Source: an uncultured Gemmatimonadales bacterium
GTDB lineage: Bacteria > Gemmatimonadota > Gemmatimonadetes > Gemmatimonadales > GWC2-71-9
Assembly (NCBI GenBank): GCA_947259405.1
Contig: CAMYLY010000016.1
Location: 1-46,248 of the forward strand
Direction of reading: 5' to 3'
DNA: 46,248 nt
Shown here: positions 7,243-15,828 of the stretch, one piece after another
Layout: each line of letters begins with the position of its first letter
How positions within the stretch are numbered: position 1 is the stretch's first letter
Translations under genes and position numbers: made by a program
The notes under the pieces: model-generated
Told to the model about the DNA's origin: nothing
Databases searched by the model: none
What the model saw: the letters and a program-made list of their open reading frames with translations, nothing else

Positions 7243-9270
7243 TCACGGCACCAACGTCTGCCGCTCCTGCAACCGAATCGACCAAATCCCGCTCGTGTTA
7301 TCGGAGAACCAGATGTTGCCTTTGTGTGGCATGACACCCCACGCCGCCGGTGCGTTGTGAATCCACCCGATCGGGTCGTGCGCCTTGAACACCGCGATCT
7401 CTCGTCCCTGCGTGTAGAGATTCCCCATCAACTCCCCTGACACGTCGACCATCCGCACGCCACCCTCGTAGTACGCCTGATAGAGAATGTCGTCTTCGAC
7501 CCACATGTTGTGCGTGCCGTATTCGGCGACCTCATACCGCGCGATCATCTTGGGATCTTCCGGATCCGTGAAGTCGACGATCTGGATGTAACCCGCGGTC
7601 GCGCGCGGGTAGCCACCGCGTCCGGTCTCGGGGTCATACGGTTGCCGCACATCTGGCCCAGTCCCTTCCCACGCCAAGCCACGACGCCCAATGATCTCGT
7701 CACCCACGAACAACAGGAACTTGCCAGTCGATTCCTGATGGTACGGAAAGACCGCGTGCGTCTGACCGGTCGGGAGCGGAAACGACGTGACGAACACCGG
7801 ATTCTCGATGGTGCCGCCCCACCTCCCATTGCCGACATCAACGACGACCACCCCGGTCCCCCATTCCGCCGAGTAGGCGATACCGTCGTGCACCCACACG
7901 TCGTGCACGCGCGAGTTGGGATGGTTGTACTCGCTCACGTAGCGTGGATTGGTGAGGTCGCTCATGTCGAGGATCACGTATTTGTCGCCGCCCGAGAGCG
8001 CGAACAGATAGTCGTTCGTGGCGTACACGTTGTGCACACCGCCCGTGAGTCCTTCGTCATACGTGGAAGCGATCGTCGGGTGCGCAGGGTGCGACAGATC
8101 GAGAATGACCACACCGTTCCGACGGTTCGACGCACCCTCACGACTCACGACACCATAGCGCCCGTCGGGCGAAACCTTGACGTCGTTGACCGACCGCGCA
8201 TCCGTGATGATCGAATCGGTCTTGAAGATGTTGGTGGGGTCAGTGATGTCCCAGATGTACGCGTGACTCATCCCCTGCCGCGACCCGGTCATCCCGTAGT
8301 CGCGGCCATCGACGCCTTCCCACACCCAGATGTCCGACGTGTAGTGATCTTGGATCCGTCCCTGGCCCATCACGTCGACCTTGCGGATCACGTTCCGCTG
8401 CGTGACCTCGAACGACTTCCGAGCCGTGAGCGATCCGGCCGAGGCCAGCACCGTGTAGACGCCCGGTACGTCCGCTACGAACCTCCCGTCATCCACCTGC
8501 GCAGGTGCCGCGGGCGCAACGACGCCTTCGCCTAGCTGTACTGTGTAACTCCATGTGACAGGGACATCGGCAAGCCGGCTCCCCCGGCCATCGATAGTGG
8601 TCACTTCGAACTGCTGCACGTCACCCGTACGAATGGAGTCGAGCCCACCGCTGATGCGGAGCTCCGCACCTGGGAACGACCCAACCGTGTACTCGACCGA
8701 CGCCTCGGTGTCGTCCACCATCGCAGCGATGGCGACGGACCCCCTGCCGACGGCAATGACGTGACCGAATCGGTCAACGGTCGCCACCGTGGGATTACTG
8801 CTCCGCCACCGCACACTCGGGTCGGGACGTCGCGTACCGTCGGCATGAAACACGCGCGCCTCGTGCTCCAGTGTCGTACCCTCGTACAAGCTCGGCCCAG
8901 CGGCGCGAATCTCCACGCGCGCAGGCGGCGGCCAGTTCACGACCACGGGGATACGCAGCTCGACTGGTGTATCCTCGCCGATCGTGGTCACGATGAGTTC
9001 GTACTCACCAGCCACGAGTCCCTTGATATGGCCGTGCTGGTACCAGCCTCTCGTGTTGAGGGCGCCCCTTGGTGCAGCAACACGGACGTTGGCGCCGATG
9101 GCATTGCCGCGCGAATCGAATGCGCTCAACTCGAGTCGCACGGAATCACCGGCGGTGACGGCGATGCGACTGGGCCGAGCTTCGAGACGCGCCACCTGTG
9201 CGTGTGCGGTTGCCGTGGCGGCGATAGACATGAGGAGAACGAGCATGGCGAGACGGGAGGAGAGACGCAT
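7243..9270 (-). CDS. Secreted LVIVD-repeat beta-propeller protein with N-terminal Ig-like domains
   Basis: A 675-residue exported protein with signal peptide MRLSSRLAMLVLLMSIAATA, cleaved near AHA-QV. The first half (about 25-300) holds Ig-like or BIG2-like domains: SRIAVTAGDSVRLELSAFDS, and VRWRSSNPTVATVDRFGHVI, which is the classic BIG2 core. The second half is a beta-propeller of LVIVD repeats with recurrent blades: VVILDLSHPAHPTIASTYDE, YVILDMSDLTNPRYVSEYNH, IQIVDFTDPEDPKMIARYEV and MVDVSGELMG. His residues recur at blade starts (GGVHNVYAT, SRVHDVWVHDG, GTHNMWVEDD). No catalytic site is recognised; such proteins are probably surface or periplasmic binding scaffolds. It is convergent with the upstream SDR gene. 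Confidence 0.85.
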   Translation of the reverse strand: MRLSSRLAMLVLLMSIAATATAHAQVARLEARPSRIAVTAGDSVRLELSAFDSRGNAIGANVRVAAPRGALNTRGWYQHGHIKGLVAGEYELIVTTIGEDTPVELRIPVVVNWPPPARVEIRAAGPSLYEGTTLEHEARVFHADGTRRPDPSVRWRSSNPTVATVDRFGHVIAVGRGSVAIAAMVDDTEASVEYTVGSFPGAELRISGGLDSIRTGDVQQFEVTTIDGRGSRLADVPVTWSYTVQLGEGVVAPAAPAQVDDGRFVADVPGVYTVLASAGSLTARKSFEVTQRNVIRKVDVMGQGRIQDHYTSDIWVWEGVDGRDYGMTGSRQGMSHAYIWDITDPTNIFKTDSIITDARSVNDVKVSPDGRYGVVSREGASNRRNGVVILDLSHPAHPTIASTYDEGLTGGVHNVYATNDYLFALSGGDKYVILDMSDLTNPRYVSEYNHPNSRVHDVWVHDGIAYSAEWGTGVVVVDVGNGRWGGTIENPVFVTSFPLPTGQTHAVFPYHQESTGKFLLFVGDEIIGRRGLAWEGTGPDVRQPYDPETGRGGYPRATAGYIQIVDFTDPEDPKMIARYEVAEYGTHNMWVEDDILYQAYYEGGVRMVDVSGELMGNLYTQGREIAVFKAHDPIGWIHNAPAAWGVMPHKGNIWFSDNTSGIWSIRLQERQTLVP

Positions 9271-9363
9271 GGCGAAACCCTGTCAGAGATGCGAGTTTTC
9301 AAAGGTAGCAGCTTGTCCTCCAAAACCAGAACTCGTTCCCCTTCCCCCTTTCACCAAGCGAAC

Positions 9364-9723
9364 ATGTCTGTCAAACACGCGAACGATATTCCAGCCGAGG
9401 CCGTCTCCGCCGGCACGGGTACCACGCGCCAGGTCTTGATCGGCCCCGATGAGGGACCCAACTTCGCCATGCGCCGATTCATCATGGAGCCCGGCGGCGG
9501 CATGCCCAAACACACCAACTCCGTCGAGCACGAACAGTACGTGTTACGGGGAGCAGCGACGATCGGCATCGGCGACAAGACCATCGAGGTGAGCGAGGGC
9601 GACGTGGTCTACATCGCTGCCGGGACGCCGCACTGGTACTCGGCGAAGGAAGGTGAGCCGTTTGAGTTTCTGTGTGTGGTGCCGAATGAGGAGGATAAGA
9701 TAGAGTTGGTGGAGGAGAAATAG
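9364..9723 (+). CDS. Single-domain cupin protein
   Basis: A 119-residue cytoplasmic cupin without a signal peptide. The two cupin motifs are visible: FIMEPGGGMPKHTNSVEHEQ, with the usual metal-binding His/Glu region, then GDVVYIAAGTPHWYSAKEGE. The first motif has H-x6-H-E rather than the strict H-x-H, so metal binding is likely but not certain. ATG at 9364 was chosen because the frame upstream covers the divergent LVIVD gene and has no homology. The reaction, if any, is unknown; small cupins of this type act as isomerases, dioxygenases or sensors. Confidence 0.8.
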   Translation: MSVKHANDIPAEAVSAGTGTTRQVLIGPDEGPNFAMRRFIMEPGGGMPKHTNSVEHEQYVLRGAATIGIGDKTIEVSEGDVVYIAAGTPHWYSAKEGEPFEFLCVVPNEEDKIELVEEK

Positions 9724-9735
9724 GACTGCATCCTA
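9721..9735. terminator. Bidirectional hairpin between convergent cupin and argH
   Basis: TAGGA-CTGCA-TCCTA forms a 5-bp stem. It contains the cupin stop codon (TAG, 9721-9723) and, on the other strand, the argH stop codon (9733-9735). The converging genes are only 9 bp apart, so the stem may serve both. It is weak, with no strong U-tract. Confidence 0.35.
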
Positions 9736-10926
9736 CATCCTATCCCCTCCATGCTTCTTCCCCACCTCCCGATACGCCTCCCGAAACGCCATCCCACCCT
9801 TCACCATCTCATACGCCTCTTCCGTGGCGTTCATTTCGTCCGTCATTGCCCGTTCGCACGCCACCGGGTCGATCGTCATCCCTTCCACCACCAGCGTCAT
9901 CATCTCGAGGCATGATTCGGTGACATCGAACGCCTTGATGACACTCTCCTTCGTGAGACCCAAGTCCCGTTGATAGCCGGTCATCAGGTTACCGGTCAGG
10001 TTCTTCACCTTGAACTCTTCCGCGACAACGACGTGGTAGTAGCCGCGCACGAGTTCAAGAACATCCGGGTTCTGTTTCTGCGGCATGATCGACGAGCCTG
10101 TGCAGAGTGATTCCGGCAGTTTGACATACCCGAATTCCGGCATCGAAAAGAGCAGCAGGTCTGTCGCGAGTCGATTGAGCACCAGCATCACCTGGGACAG
10201 CGACGCAACGCAAAGGCCTTCGTACTTCCCTCGAGTTAGATGGGCATAGACGGGGTTGTCTTGGACCTTGGACAACCCGAGATCCCGCGCGATCTGCTCG
10301 CGATCCAGCTCGAAGACGGGTATCCCGTACCCTGCCCCGGTGCCGAGCGGCGATTGGTCGAGCGTCTTCGTGACCGCCTCGAACATGCGCAGGTCGTCGC
10401 CCATGAGATCCGCGAATGCCGCCAGCCATGTGCCAACTTTGGTCGGCATCGCCTTCCGCATGTGAGTGTAACCCGGCATCCGGACGAGCGCATGCGCGGA
10501 CGCCTTTGCACGCACGGCCGTCGACAAGAGGTTCGTCAGATCCCGCACACGCCCGAGGGACTCCTTTTGGAAAAGCCGGAGAGCGGTCAGCACCTGATCG
10601 TTCCGCGAGCGGCCGACATGAATCTTCTTGCCGGCCTCACCAACGTGAGCGACCAACCACTCCTCGATGGCGGTGTGGCAATCTTCCTGCGATTCTTCGA
10701 TGACGAAGTCACCACGGGCATGGAGCTCGGCGATAGCCTCGAGGCCCTTCACGAGTTGGGCGCTCTCTTCGGTGGTCAACAGCCCAATCGATTCCAGCAT
10801 CGTTGCGTGCGCAATCGACGCTTGGCAATCGTATGGCACCAGCCGCTGGTCCAGCAGGTATTCGGTCCCAGCGGAGAACGCGATGATACGCTCGTCGACG
10901 GTCGCCCCTTTATCCCACAGCGTCAC
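9733..10926 (-). CDS. argH: Argininosuccinate lyase
   Basis: Cytoplasmic enzyme that splits argininosuccinate to arginine and fumarate, the last step of arginine synthesis. 397 residues, shorter than the usual about 450 but close to the shorter subgroup. The N-terminus reads [40 protein letters not shown] carries the active-site RNDQ; and the fumarase/lyase superfamily signature [11 protein letters not shown] is intact near residue 280. The start is GTG at 10926-10924, overlapping the argG stop as GTGA, so the two are translationally coupled. The protein ends soon after FREAYREVG, which is where the shorter subgroup also ends. Confidence 0.95.
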   Translation of the reverse strand: MTLWDKGATVDERIIAFSAGTEYLLDQRLVPYDCQASIAHATMLESIGLLTTEESAQLVKGLEAIAELHARGDFVIEESQEDCHTAIEEWLVAHVGEAGKKIHVGRSRNDQVLTALRLFQKESLGRVRDLTNLLSTAVRAKASAHALVRMPGYTHMRKAMPTKVGTWLAAFADLMGDDLRMFEAVTKTLDQSPLGTGAGYGIPVFELDREQIARDLGLSKVQDNPVYAHLTRGKYEGLCVASLSQVMLVLNRLATDLLLFSMPEFGYVKLPESLCTGSSIMPQKQNPDVLELVRGYYHVVVAEEFKVKNLTGNLMTGYQRDLGLTKESVIKAFDVTESCLEMMTLVVEGMTIDPVACERAMTDEMNATEEAYEMVKGGMAFREAYREVGKKHGGDRM

Positions 10927-12167
10927 TCAACACCCCAGTGTTTGTGTTTCTTGTGCATGATCGCGCTATGCGCCTTGAGGCGAATGGCGTTGATCTTGAT
11001 GAATCCTTCTGCATCCTGCTGGTTGAACCCACCCTCCAAATCCATGGACGCCAGATCGCGGTCGTACAGTGATGAACTGCTCTGCCGACCCACGACAATG
11101 ACGTTGCCCTTGTACAGCTTGAGGAAGACCGTGCCGTCGATCACTTCTTGACTCTTGTCGACTGCAGCCATCAGAAAGGCCATCTCCGGACTGAACCAGA
11201 ACCCGTAGTAGATCAGCTCGGACAGCTTCGCTGTTAGCATATTGCGCAACCGGAGCACTTCGCGGTCCATGGCGATGCTCTCGATGTCGACATGCGCCCA
11301 ATGTAGGATGGTGCCACCCGGCGTTTCGTAGACCCCGCGAGACTTGAGACCCACGAATCGATTCTCGACCATATCGATGCGGCCAATGCCATGTATCCGG
11401 CCGAGTTCGTTGAGATATTCGAATAGCTCGAGAGGATCCGTGTACGTGGTGCCGTCATCCTGATTTCCCACCGCCACTGGCACCCCGTCCTTGAACGTGA
11501 TCGTGATACGTGCGGGCGTATCGGGTGCCGCCTCCGGCGCCGTCGTGCGGGAGAAGACGTCTTCGCCGGCTTCATGCTTCGGATCTTCGAGCTCGCCGGC
11601 CTCGTGGGATATATGGAAGAGGTTGTCGTCCTCGCTGAACGGCTTGGCTGTAGACGACGTGATTTCGATGTCGTGCTCCTTCGCAAACGCGAGCAGATCA
11701 CTGCGGCCTTTGAAGCGATGCAAGAACGCCGGAATCTTCCACGGCGCGATGACCTTGATGTCTGGGTTCAACGCATAGTAGGAAAGCTCGAACCGCACCT
11801 GGTCGTTTCCTTTGCCCGTTGCCCCATGCGATACGTAGGGCGCGCCTTCCTCTGCAGCGATCTCGATCTGGCGTTTGGCGATCAGCGGGCGGGCAAGACT
11901 CGTCCCAAGGAGGTAGCGGCCCTCGTACATGGCGTTGGCCTTGGTCGCCTGGAAGATGAAATCGGTGACGAACGCATGGCGGAGATCCTCCACGCGAGCC
12001 TTCGACGCTCCTGTTGCCAACGCCTTCGTTCGCGCCGCCTCAAGATCGTCACGTTGGCCGACGTTCGCGATGTACGCGATGACGTCGTACCCCTCGAGTA
12101 CCAGCCACTTGAGAATGACTGACGTGTCCAAGCCCCCACTGTAGGCGAGGACGACCTTTTCGCCCAT
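10923..12167 (-). CDS. argG: Argininosuccinate synthase
   Basis: ATP-dependent ligase joining citrulline and aspartate. 414 residues from ATG at 12167; a GTG six bases further up is possible, but GGGAGA lies about 8 bases before this ATG. The PP-loop ATP site [15 protein letters not shown] is at residues 4-18. [15 protein letters not shown] (substrate binding) and the C-terminal [20 protein letters not shown] are typical. It contains an acidic insertion about 178-205 ([20 protein letters not shown]). It lies about 35 bases downstream of the iron-sulfur/ThDP fusion gene on the same strand and overlaps argH by 4 bases, so all three may share a transcript. Confidence 0.96.
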   Translation of the reverse strand: MGEKVVLAYSGGLDTSVILKWLVLEGYDVIAYIANVGQRDDLEAARTKALATGASKARVEDLRHAFVTDFIFQATKANAMYEGRYLLGTSLARPLIAKRQIEIAAEEGAPYVSHGATGKGNDQVRFELSYYALNPDIKVIAPWKIPAFLHRFKGRSDLLAFAKEHDIEITSSTAKPFSEDDNLFHISHEAGELEDPKHEAGEDVFSRTTAPEAAPDTPARITITFKDGVPVAVGNQDDGTTYTDPLELFEYLNELGRIHGIGRIDMVENRFVGLKSRGVYETPGGTILHWAHVDIESIAMDREVLRLRNMLTAKLSELIYYGFWFSPEMAFLMAAVDKSQEVIDGTVFLKLYKGNVIVVGRQSSSSLYDRDLASMDLEGGFNQQDAEGFIKINAIRLKAHSAIMHKKHKHWGVE

Positions 12168-12203
12168 TACCACGATCTCCCGTTTCCCCAGTGTACCATC
12201 CGC

Positions 12204-14804
12204 CTAGATGAGTGCACTATCGGCCATCACTTCGACCATCGCCGGTCCGTCGTACTCTAAAGCCTCACGGATCGCCACACGCAACTCGTCGCGGTTCGTC
12301 ACCCGCCGTCCGTGCCCGCCACAGTTTCTCGCGAATTCGGAGAAGTTCGGGTTAGTGAGATCCGTCTCCCACACCGGCCACTCACCGTCGCGTTGTTCTT
12401 TGCTGATTTTGCCAAGTTCGGCGTTGTTCAAGAGCACGTGCGTGATGTTCATGCCGTACTTCACCACGGTGGTGAACTCGCCCAAGTACTGTCCAAACCC
12501 GCCATCGCCTGTCACCGCGATGATGGGGCGGTCGGGTGCGGCAGCCCAGGCCCCCATCGCCGCCGGGAATCCAAATCCGATCGAGCCCAGGTAGCCGGAC
12601 ATCAACACGCGTTGCTCTTTGCACTCGAAGTAGCGGCCGAAGGAATACGTGTTGTTCCCGACATCGACGGCGATCACGGCGTTGGCCGGCGCCTCGTGCG
12701 ATAGCGCATCGAAGATCACGGCCGAATTGAGTCCTCGGCCTTCGTCTTTCGCCATGCGCCGGGCCTTTTCTTCGCGCCAGAGATTCCAGCGCTCTGCAAT
12801 TTCCTTGCGATGATCCGCACACGCAATCGACTTTGGGAGCCCGGCCAGCAGCTGATGCGCGGTCACGCCGATCTCACCCCAGACCGGAACGTCCACCGGA
12901 TGGAACTTGCCCAGCGCCATCCGATCGAAATCCACCTGCACGATCGGTTTGCTGCTGTCGATGCCCGTGTGATTCGCAAACGACGCGCCGAACACGATCA
13001 AGAGGTCCGCCTGGCTCATGAACCAACTCGCGATCGGCGTTCCGCTGCGGCCAAGGACGCCAGCGGCGAGCGGATGCTCATCCGAGATCTGACCCTTGGC
13101 CTTGAACGTGGTCATGACAGGCGCCCCAACCCGCTCGGCAAGCTCGATGATCTCCGCCATGGAGTCACGGGCGCCATATCCCACGATGATCGCGGGCCGC
13201 TGCGCCTTCGCCGTCCGGTCAATCGCCTTGTGTAACGCCTCAGGCGGTGGTGCGATCTCCACTGGACCGACCCGCCCCTTCGGGCCTGACGCTTCGGCAT
13301 CCTCGGCTGCTTCCAGCACCTGCACTTCATCGGGGTAGATGAGGTGCGCGACGTTACGTTCAACGATCGCGTGTTTGAGAGCCAGCGTTGCCAGCTCGGC
13401 GTACTTGCTGTCGTGAAGGACCGTCTGGCTCCAAGAGGCGACCGCGTGAAACGCGTTTGCGAGATCGATCTCCTGAAACGCGCCGGGACCCAGTACCTGC
13501 GTTTGGACCTGCCCGGTGAGCGCCAGCACGGGCGCGCGGTCGACCTTCGCATCCCACAACCCGGTCAACAGGTTCGTCGCACCAGGTCCGGCAATCGACA
13601 GACACGCAGCCGGTTTGCCCGTCAGCTTCGCAAACCCCGAGCATGCGAATGCGGCAGCACCTTCATGTCGGACCCCGATGTATTTCAACTTGCCGGCTTC
13701 AACTTGGGTCCGGATCGCCTCGGCGAGCCCGAGGTTGGAGTGGCCCACCATTCCGAACACATGCGTCACGCCCCAGTTCACCATGGTCTCGACCATGACG
13801 TCCGAGATCGTGCGTTTCCGCTCGACCTCGGCAGCGACCGCAACATACACGCCATCGTCGCGTACCTCGACCGGGAACGTCGCGACGGCCTCGTTGCCAT
13901 CCACCGACGCTCCGGTCCGCACGTCGAACGCCCAGCCGTGCCACGGACAGCGCAACACGCAGTCGGCCACGGTGCCTTCGTCGAGCGGTCCCCCCTGGTG
14001 GGGACACGCCGCGTCCAACGCCCCGTAGTCGTCACCGCACCGCGTGAGCGCGAGCTTGTGGTCGCCAGCGAGCACGGATCGGACTTCACCATCGGTGAGA
14101 TCCGTTCCAGCCACCCGCACCCACTTCTTCGCCCCCGACGTGGCTGCCGCCTCTTCGACTGGATCTTTGAACTTCACATACCAGTGTGTCCCGTCGCAGA
14201 ACGGTTTGTTCTTTGAATCCCCGCATCGGCAGAGCGCATAGTGCTCTTGGGATGCTTCGACTCCCCATGCGGTGTCTTCGAGTACCACTCCACCACGTAC
14301 CCAGAAGGGTCCATCCTTTGAAACGCGTATCTCGGATGGTCGGTCCTGGTCGCGCTGCTCGACCTTGTCGACGGAATAGCTGAGCGCGCCTGACGGGCAC
14401 AGCTTGATGGTCTCGATGACGGCTTCGGGGTCAGCCCCGTCAGAATCGATCCACGGCTCCACGTTCATGCGCCACACTTTCGGGATACCGTCGGTACAGA
14501 ACCCTGCATGCGCGCAGATGCCGCGATTGTCGTGGATCGTGATCTGCTTACCCTGGTAGTTCTCGCGGAAGTCCCACTCACCGTCGGTGGTCTTCTCCGA
14601 GTTGAACCCGATGCGCTTATGGCTTCCGTCGCAAAAGGGCTTCTTCTCGGACGCACCACAGCGACACAGGGAGAACACTGGCTTATGGTCGATGGGGTTA
14701 CCACGCCAGTCGGTGAGCAACTCCAGTCCGGAAACCTTCAGGGAGCCGTTCGGGCGTGGCGTGATGGTGGGACGGGTCTCACCGTCCTTTGGCGTGCCGG
14801 CCAT
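12204..14804 (-). CDS. Fusion: CDGSH - Fer4-like - CDGSH - Rieske - thiamine-diphosphate enzyme
   Basis: An 866-residue soluble protein with five parts. First CDGSH iron-sulfur motif at 47-62 (C47-x-C49, S52, C58-DGSH62). A Fer4_19-like stretch about 84-150 has Cys at 97, 103 and 136. A second CDGSH motif at 192-207 has all ligands (C192, C194, C203, H207). A Rieske domain about 226-325 has C267-P-H269 and C286-x2-H289. From about 332 to the end is a full ThDP enzyme of the acetolactate synthase/pyruvate oxidase type: GMVGHSNLGL, catalytic Glu in RHEGAAAF (about 381), SIAGPGATN, and ThDP/Mg motif GDGGFG (766) to NN (793-794). A plausible role is a 2-keto acid decarboxylase or oxidase passing electrons through its own clusters; substrate unknown. 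SD GGAGAGG precedes ATG 14804. Confidence 0.88.
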   Translation of the reverse strand: MAGTPKDGETRPTITPRPNGSLKVSGLELLTDWRGNPIDHKPVFSLCRCGASEKKPFCDGSHKRIGFNSEKTTDGEWDFRENYQGKQITIHDNRGICAHAGFCTDGIPKVWRMNVEPWIDSDGADPEAVIETIKLCPSGALSYSVDKVEQRDQDRPSEIRVSKDGPFWVRGGVVLEDTAWGVEASQEHYALCRCGDSKNKPFCDGTHWYVKFKDPVEEAAATSGAKKWVRVAGTDLTDGEVRSVLAGDHKLALTRCGDDYGALDAACPHQGGPLDEGTVADCVLRCPWHGWAFDVRTGASVDGNEAVATFPVEVRDDGVYVAVAAEVERKRTISDVMVETMVNWGVTHVFGMVGHSNLGLAEAIRTQVEAGKLKYIGVRHEGAAAFACSGFAKLTGKPAACLSIAGPGATNLLTGLWDAKVDRAPVLALTGQVQTQVLGPGAFQEIDLANAFHAVASWSQTVLHDSKYAELATLALKHAIVERNVAHLIYPDEVQVLEAAEDAEASGPKGRVGPVEIAPPPEALHKAIDRTAKAQRPAIIVGYGARDSMAEIIELAERVGAPVMTTFKAKGQISDEHPLAAGVLGRSGTPIASWFMSQADLLIVFGASFANHTGIDSSKPIVQVDFDRMALGKFHPVDVPVWGEIGVTAHQLLAGLPKSIACADHRKEIAERWNLWREEKARRMAKDEGRGLNSAVIFDALSHEAPANAVIAVDVGNNTYSFGRYFECKEQRVLMSGYLGSIGFGFPAAMGAWAAAPDRPIIAVTGDGGFGQYLGEFTTVVKYGMNITHVLLNNAELGKISKEQRDGEWPVWETDLTNPNFSEFARNCGGHGRRVTNRDELRVAIREALEYDGPAMVEVMADSALI

Positions 14805-14877
14805 GTCCTCTCCGCGGTGTGAATAAGGAGAGGTAGCTTACCCTCCCGAGAAGATCACGGCAACGCGGTGAGGTAAG

Positions 14878-14906
14878 AGGTAGGGGGTAGCACCTACCTC
14901 CTACCT
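14878..14906. terminator. Long hairpin between the isomerase gene and the fusion gene
   Basis: AGGTAGGGGGTAG at 14878-14890 pairs with 14894-14906 over 13 bases (one G-T type mismatch), with a 3-base loop. It begins one base after the stop of the isomerase gene on the minus strand. There is no strong U-tract on the minus strand. It most likely ends the two-gene sugar operon before the fusion gene. Confidence 0.5.
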
Positions 14907-14907
14907 C

Positions 14908-15828
14908 CTAAAACCCATCCGCCCACCGATACGCCTCTATCACGGCGCGCTCCCCTTCCCGTCCGCGCATCGCGTTGCCGTGCTCCATGCCAACAACACC
15001 GTCGAAGCCCTTCTGGTGAATGTGGCGGAACACGACCTGGTAGTTGATCTCACCGGTGCCCGGCTCGTTGCGACCGGGGTTGTCCCCGACTTGGAAGTAC
15101 TCGATCTCGTCCCACGCGCGATCGATGTTCGGAATCAGGTTCCCTTCGGTGATCTGCTGGTGATACAGGTCGTTCAGGATCTTGCACGACGGGCTATCGA
15201 CCGCCTTACAGATCTCGTAGGCCTGCGCGATCTTCGTCAGGAACAACCCAGGATGATTCCGCGGGTTGAGCGGTTCGAGCACCATCACGAGCCCGTGCGG
15301 TTCTAAGATGGCCGACGCACGCTTGAGTGTCTCGACCACGTTGGCGGTCTGATACCCCATGTCGGACCGGAGGTCGACGAACCCCGGCACCACGGTCATC
15401 CACGTCGCGTTCACGCGACGGGCCACATCCACCGATTCGCGGATCTCTCGTAAGAACGCCTCCCGCGAATCGTCGTTCCCGGTTGTAAGGCTGGGCTCCT
15501 GCCAGTAGATGGTGTGGGCAACGAAGACACCCATGTGCATGTCGAGCCGCTCCATCTCCCGCCCAATACGATCCTGTAACGCCACCGGCCGGCCCTTCAT
15601 GCCGTTGTCTTCGAACGCCGTGAACCCCTCGTCCGCCATGAAGCGAAGTTGATCGATGTGATCTTCACCAGCGTGACCCGTGAACATGCCGAAGTGCGGG
15701 GCATAGCGGAGGTTGAAGGGCGCGGGGCGCGGGACGCCGGGCGCAGCCGATGCCTGCGCCCGTCGTCCTGCAACCTGCGACCCTAACAGAGCACCAACAC
15801 CCGCGATCGCAAACTCGCGCCGCCTCAC
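14908..15828 (-). CDS. Tat-exported hydroxypyruvate isomerase-like sugar isomerase/epimerase (TIM barrel)
   Basis: A 306-residue protein of the xylose isomerase-like TIM barrel family, close to hydroxypyruvate isomerases. The N-terminus MRRREFAIAGVGALLGSQVA is a twin-arginine signal. Typical motifs: FTAFEDNGMKGRP, TWMTVVPGFVDLR, VMVLEPLNPRNHPGLFL (metal-binding Glu), SCKILNDLYHQQITEGN, EIEYFQVGDNPGRNEPGTGE, and GVVGMEHGNA with the last metal Glu. The start is GTG at 15828, which overlaps the stop of the preceding Gfo/Idh/MocA gene as GTGA. Tat export means the cofactor-bound enzyme works in the periplasm. Pairs of exported oxidoreductase and isomerase are known in keto-sugar pathways; the substrate here is unknown. 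Confidence 0.85.
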   Translation of the reverse strand: MRRREFAIAGVGALLGSQVAGRRAQASAAPGVPRPAPFNLRYAPHFGMFTGHAGEDHIDQLRFMADEGFTAFEDNGMKGRPVALQDRIGREMERLDMHMGVFVAHTIYWQEPSLTTGNDDSREAFLREIRESVDVARRVNATWMTVVPGFVDLRSDMGYQTANVVETLKRASAILEPHGLVMVLEPLNPRNHPGLFLTKIAQAYEICKAVDSPSCKILNDLYHQQITEGNLIPNIDRAWDEIEYFQVGDNPGRNEPGTGEINYQVVFRHIHQKGFDGVVGMEHGNAMRGREGERAVIEAYRWADGF

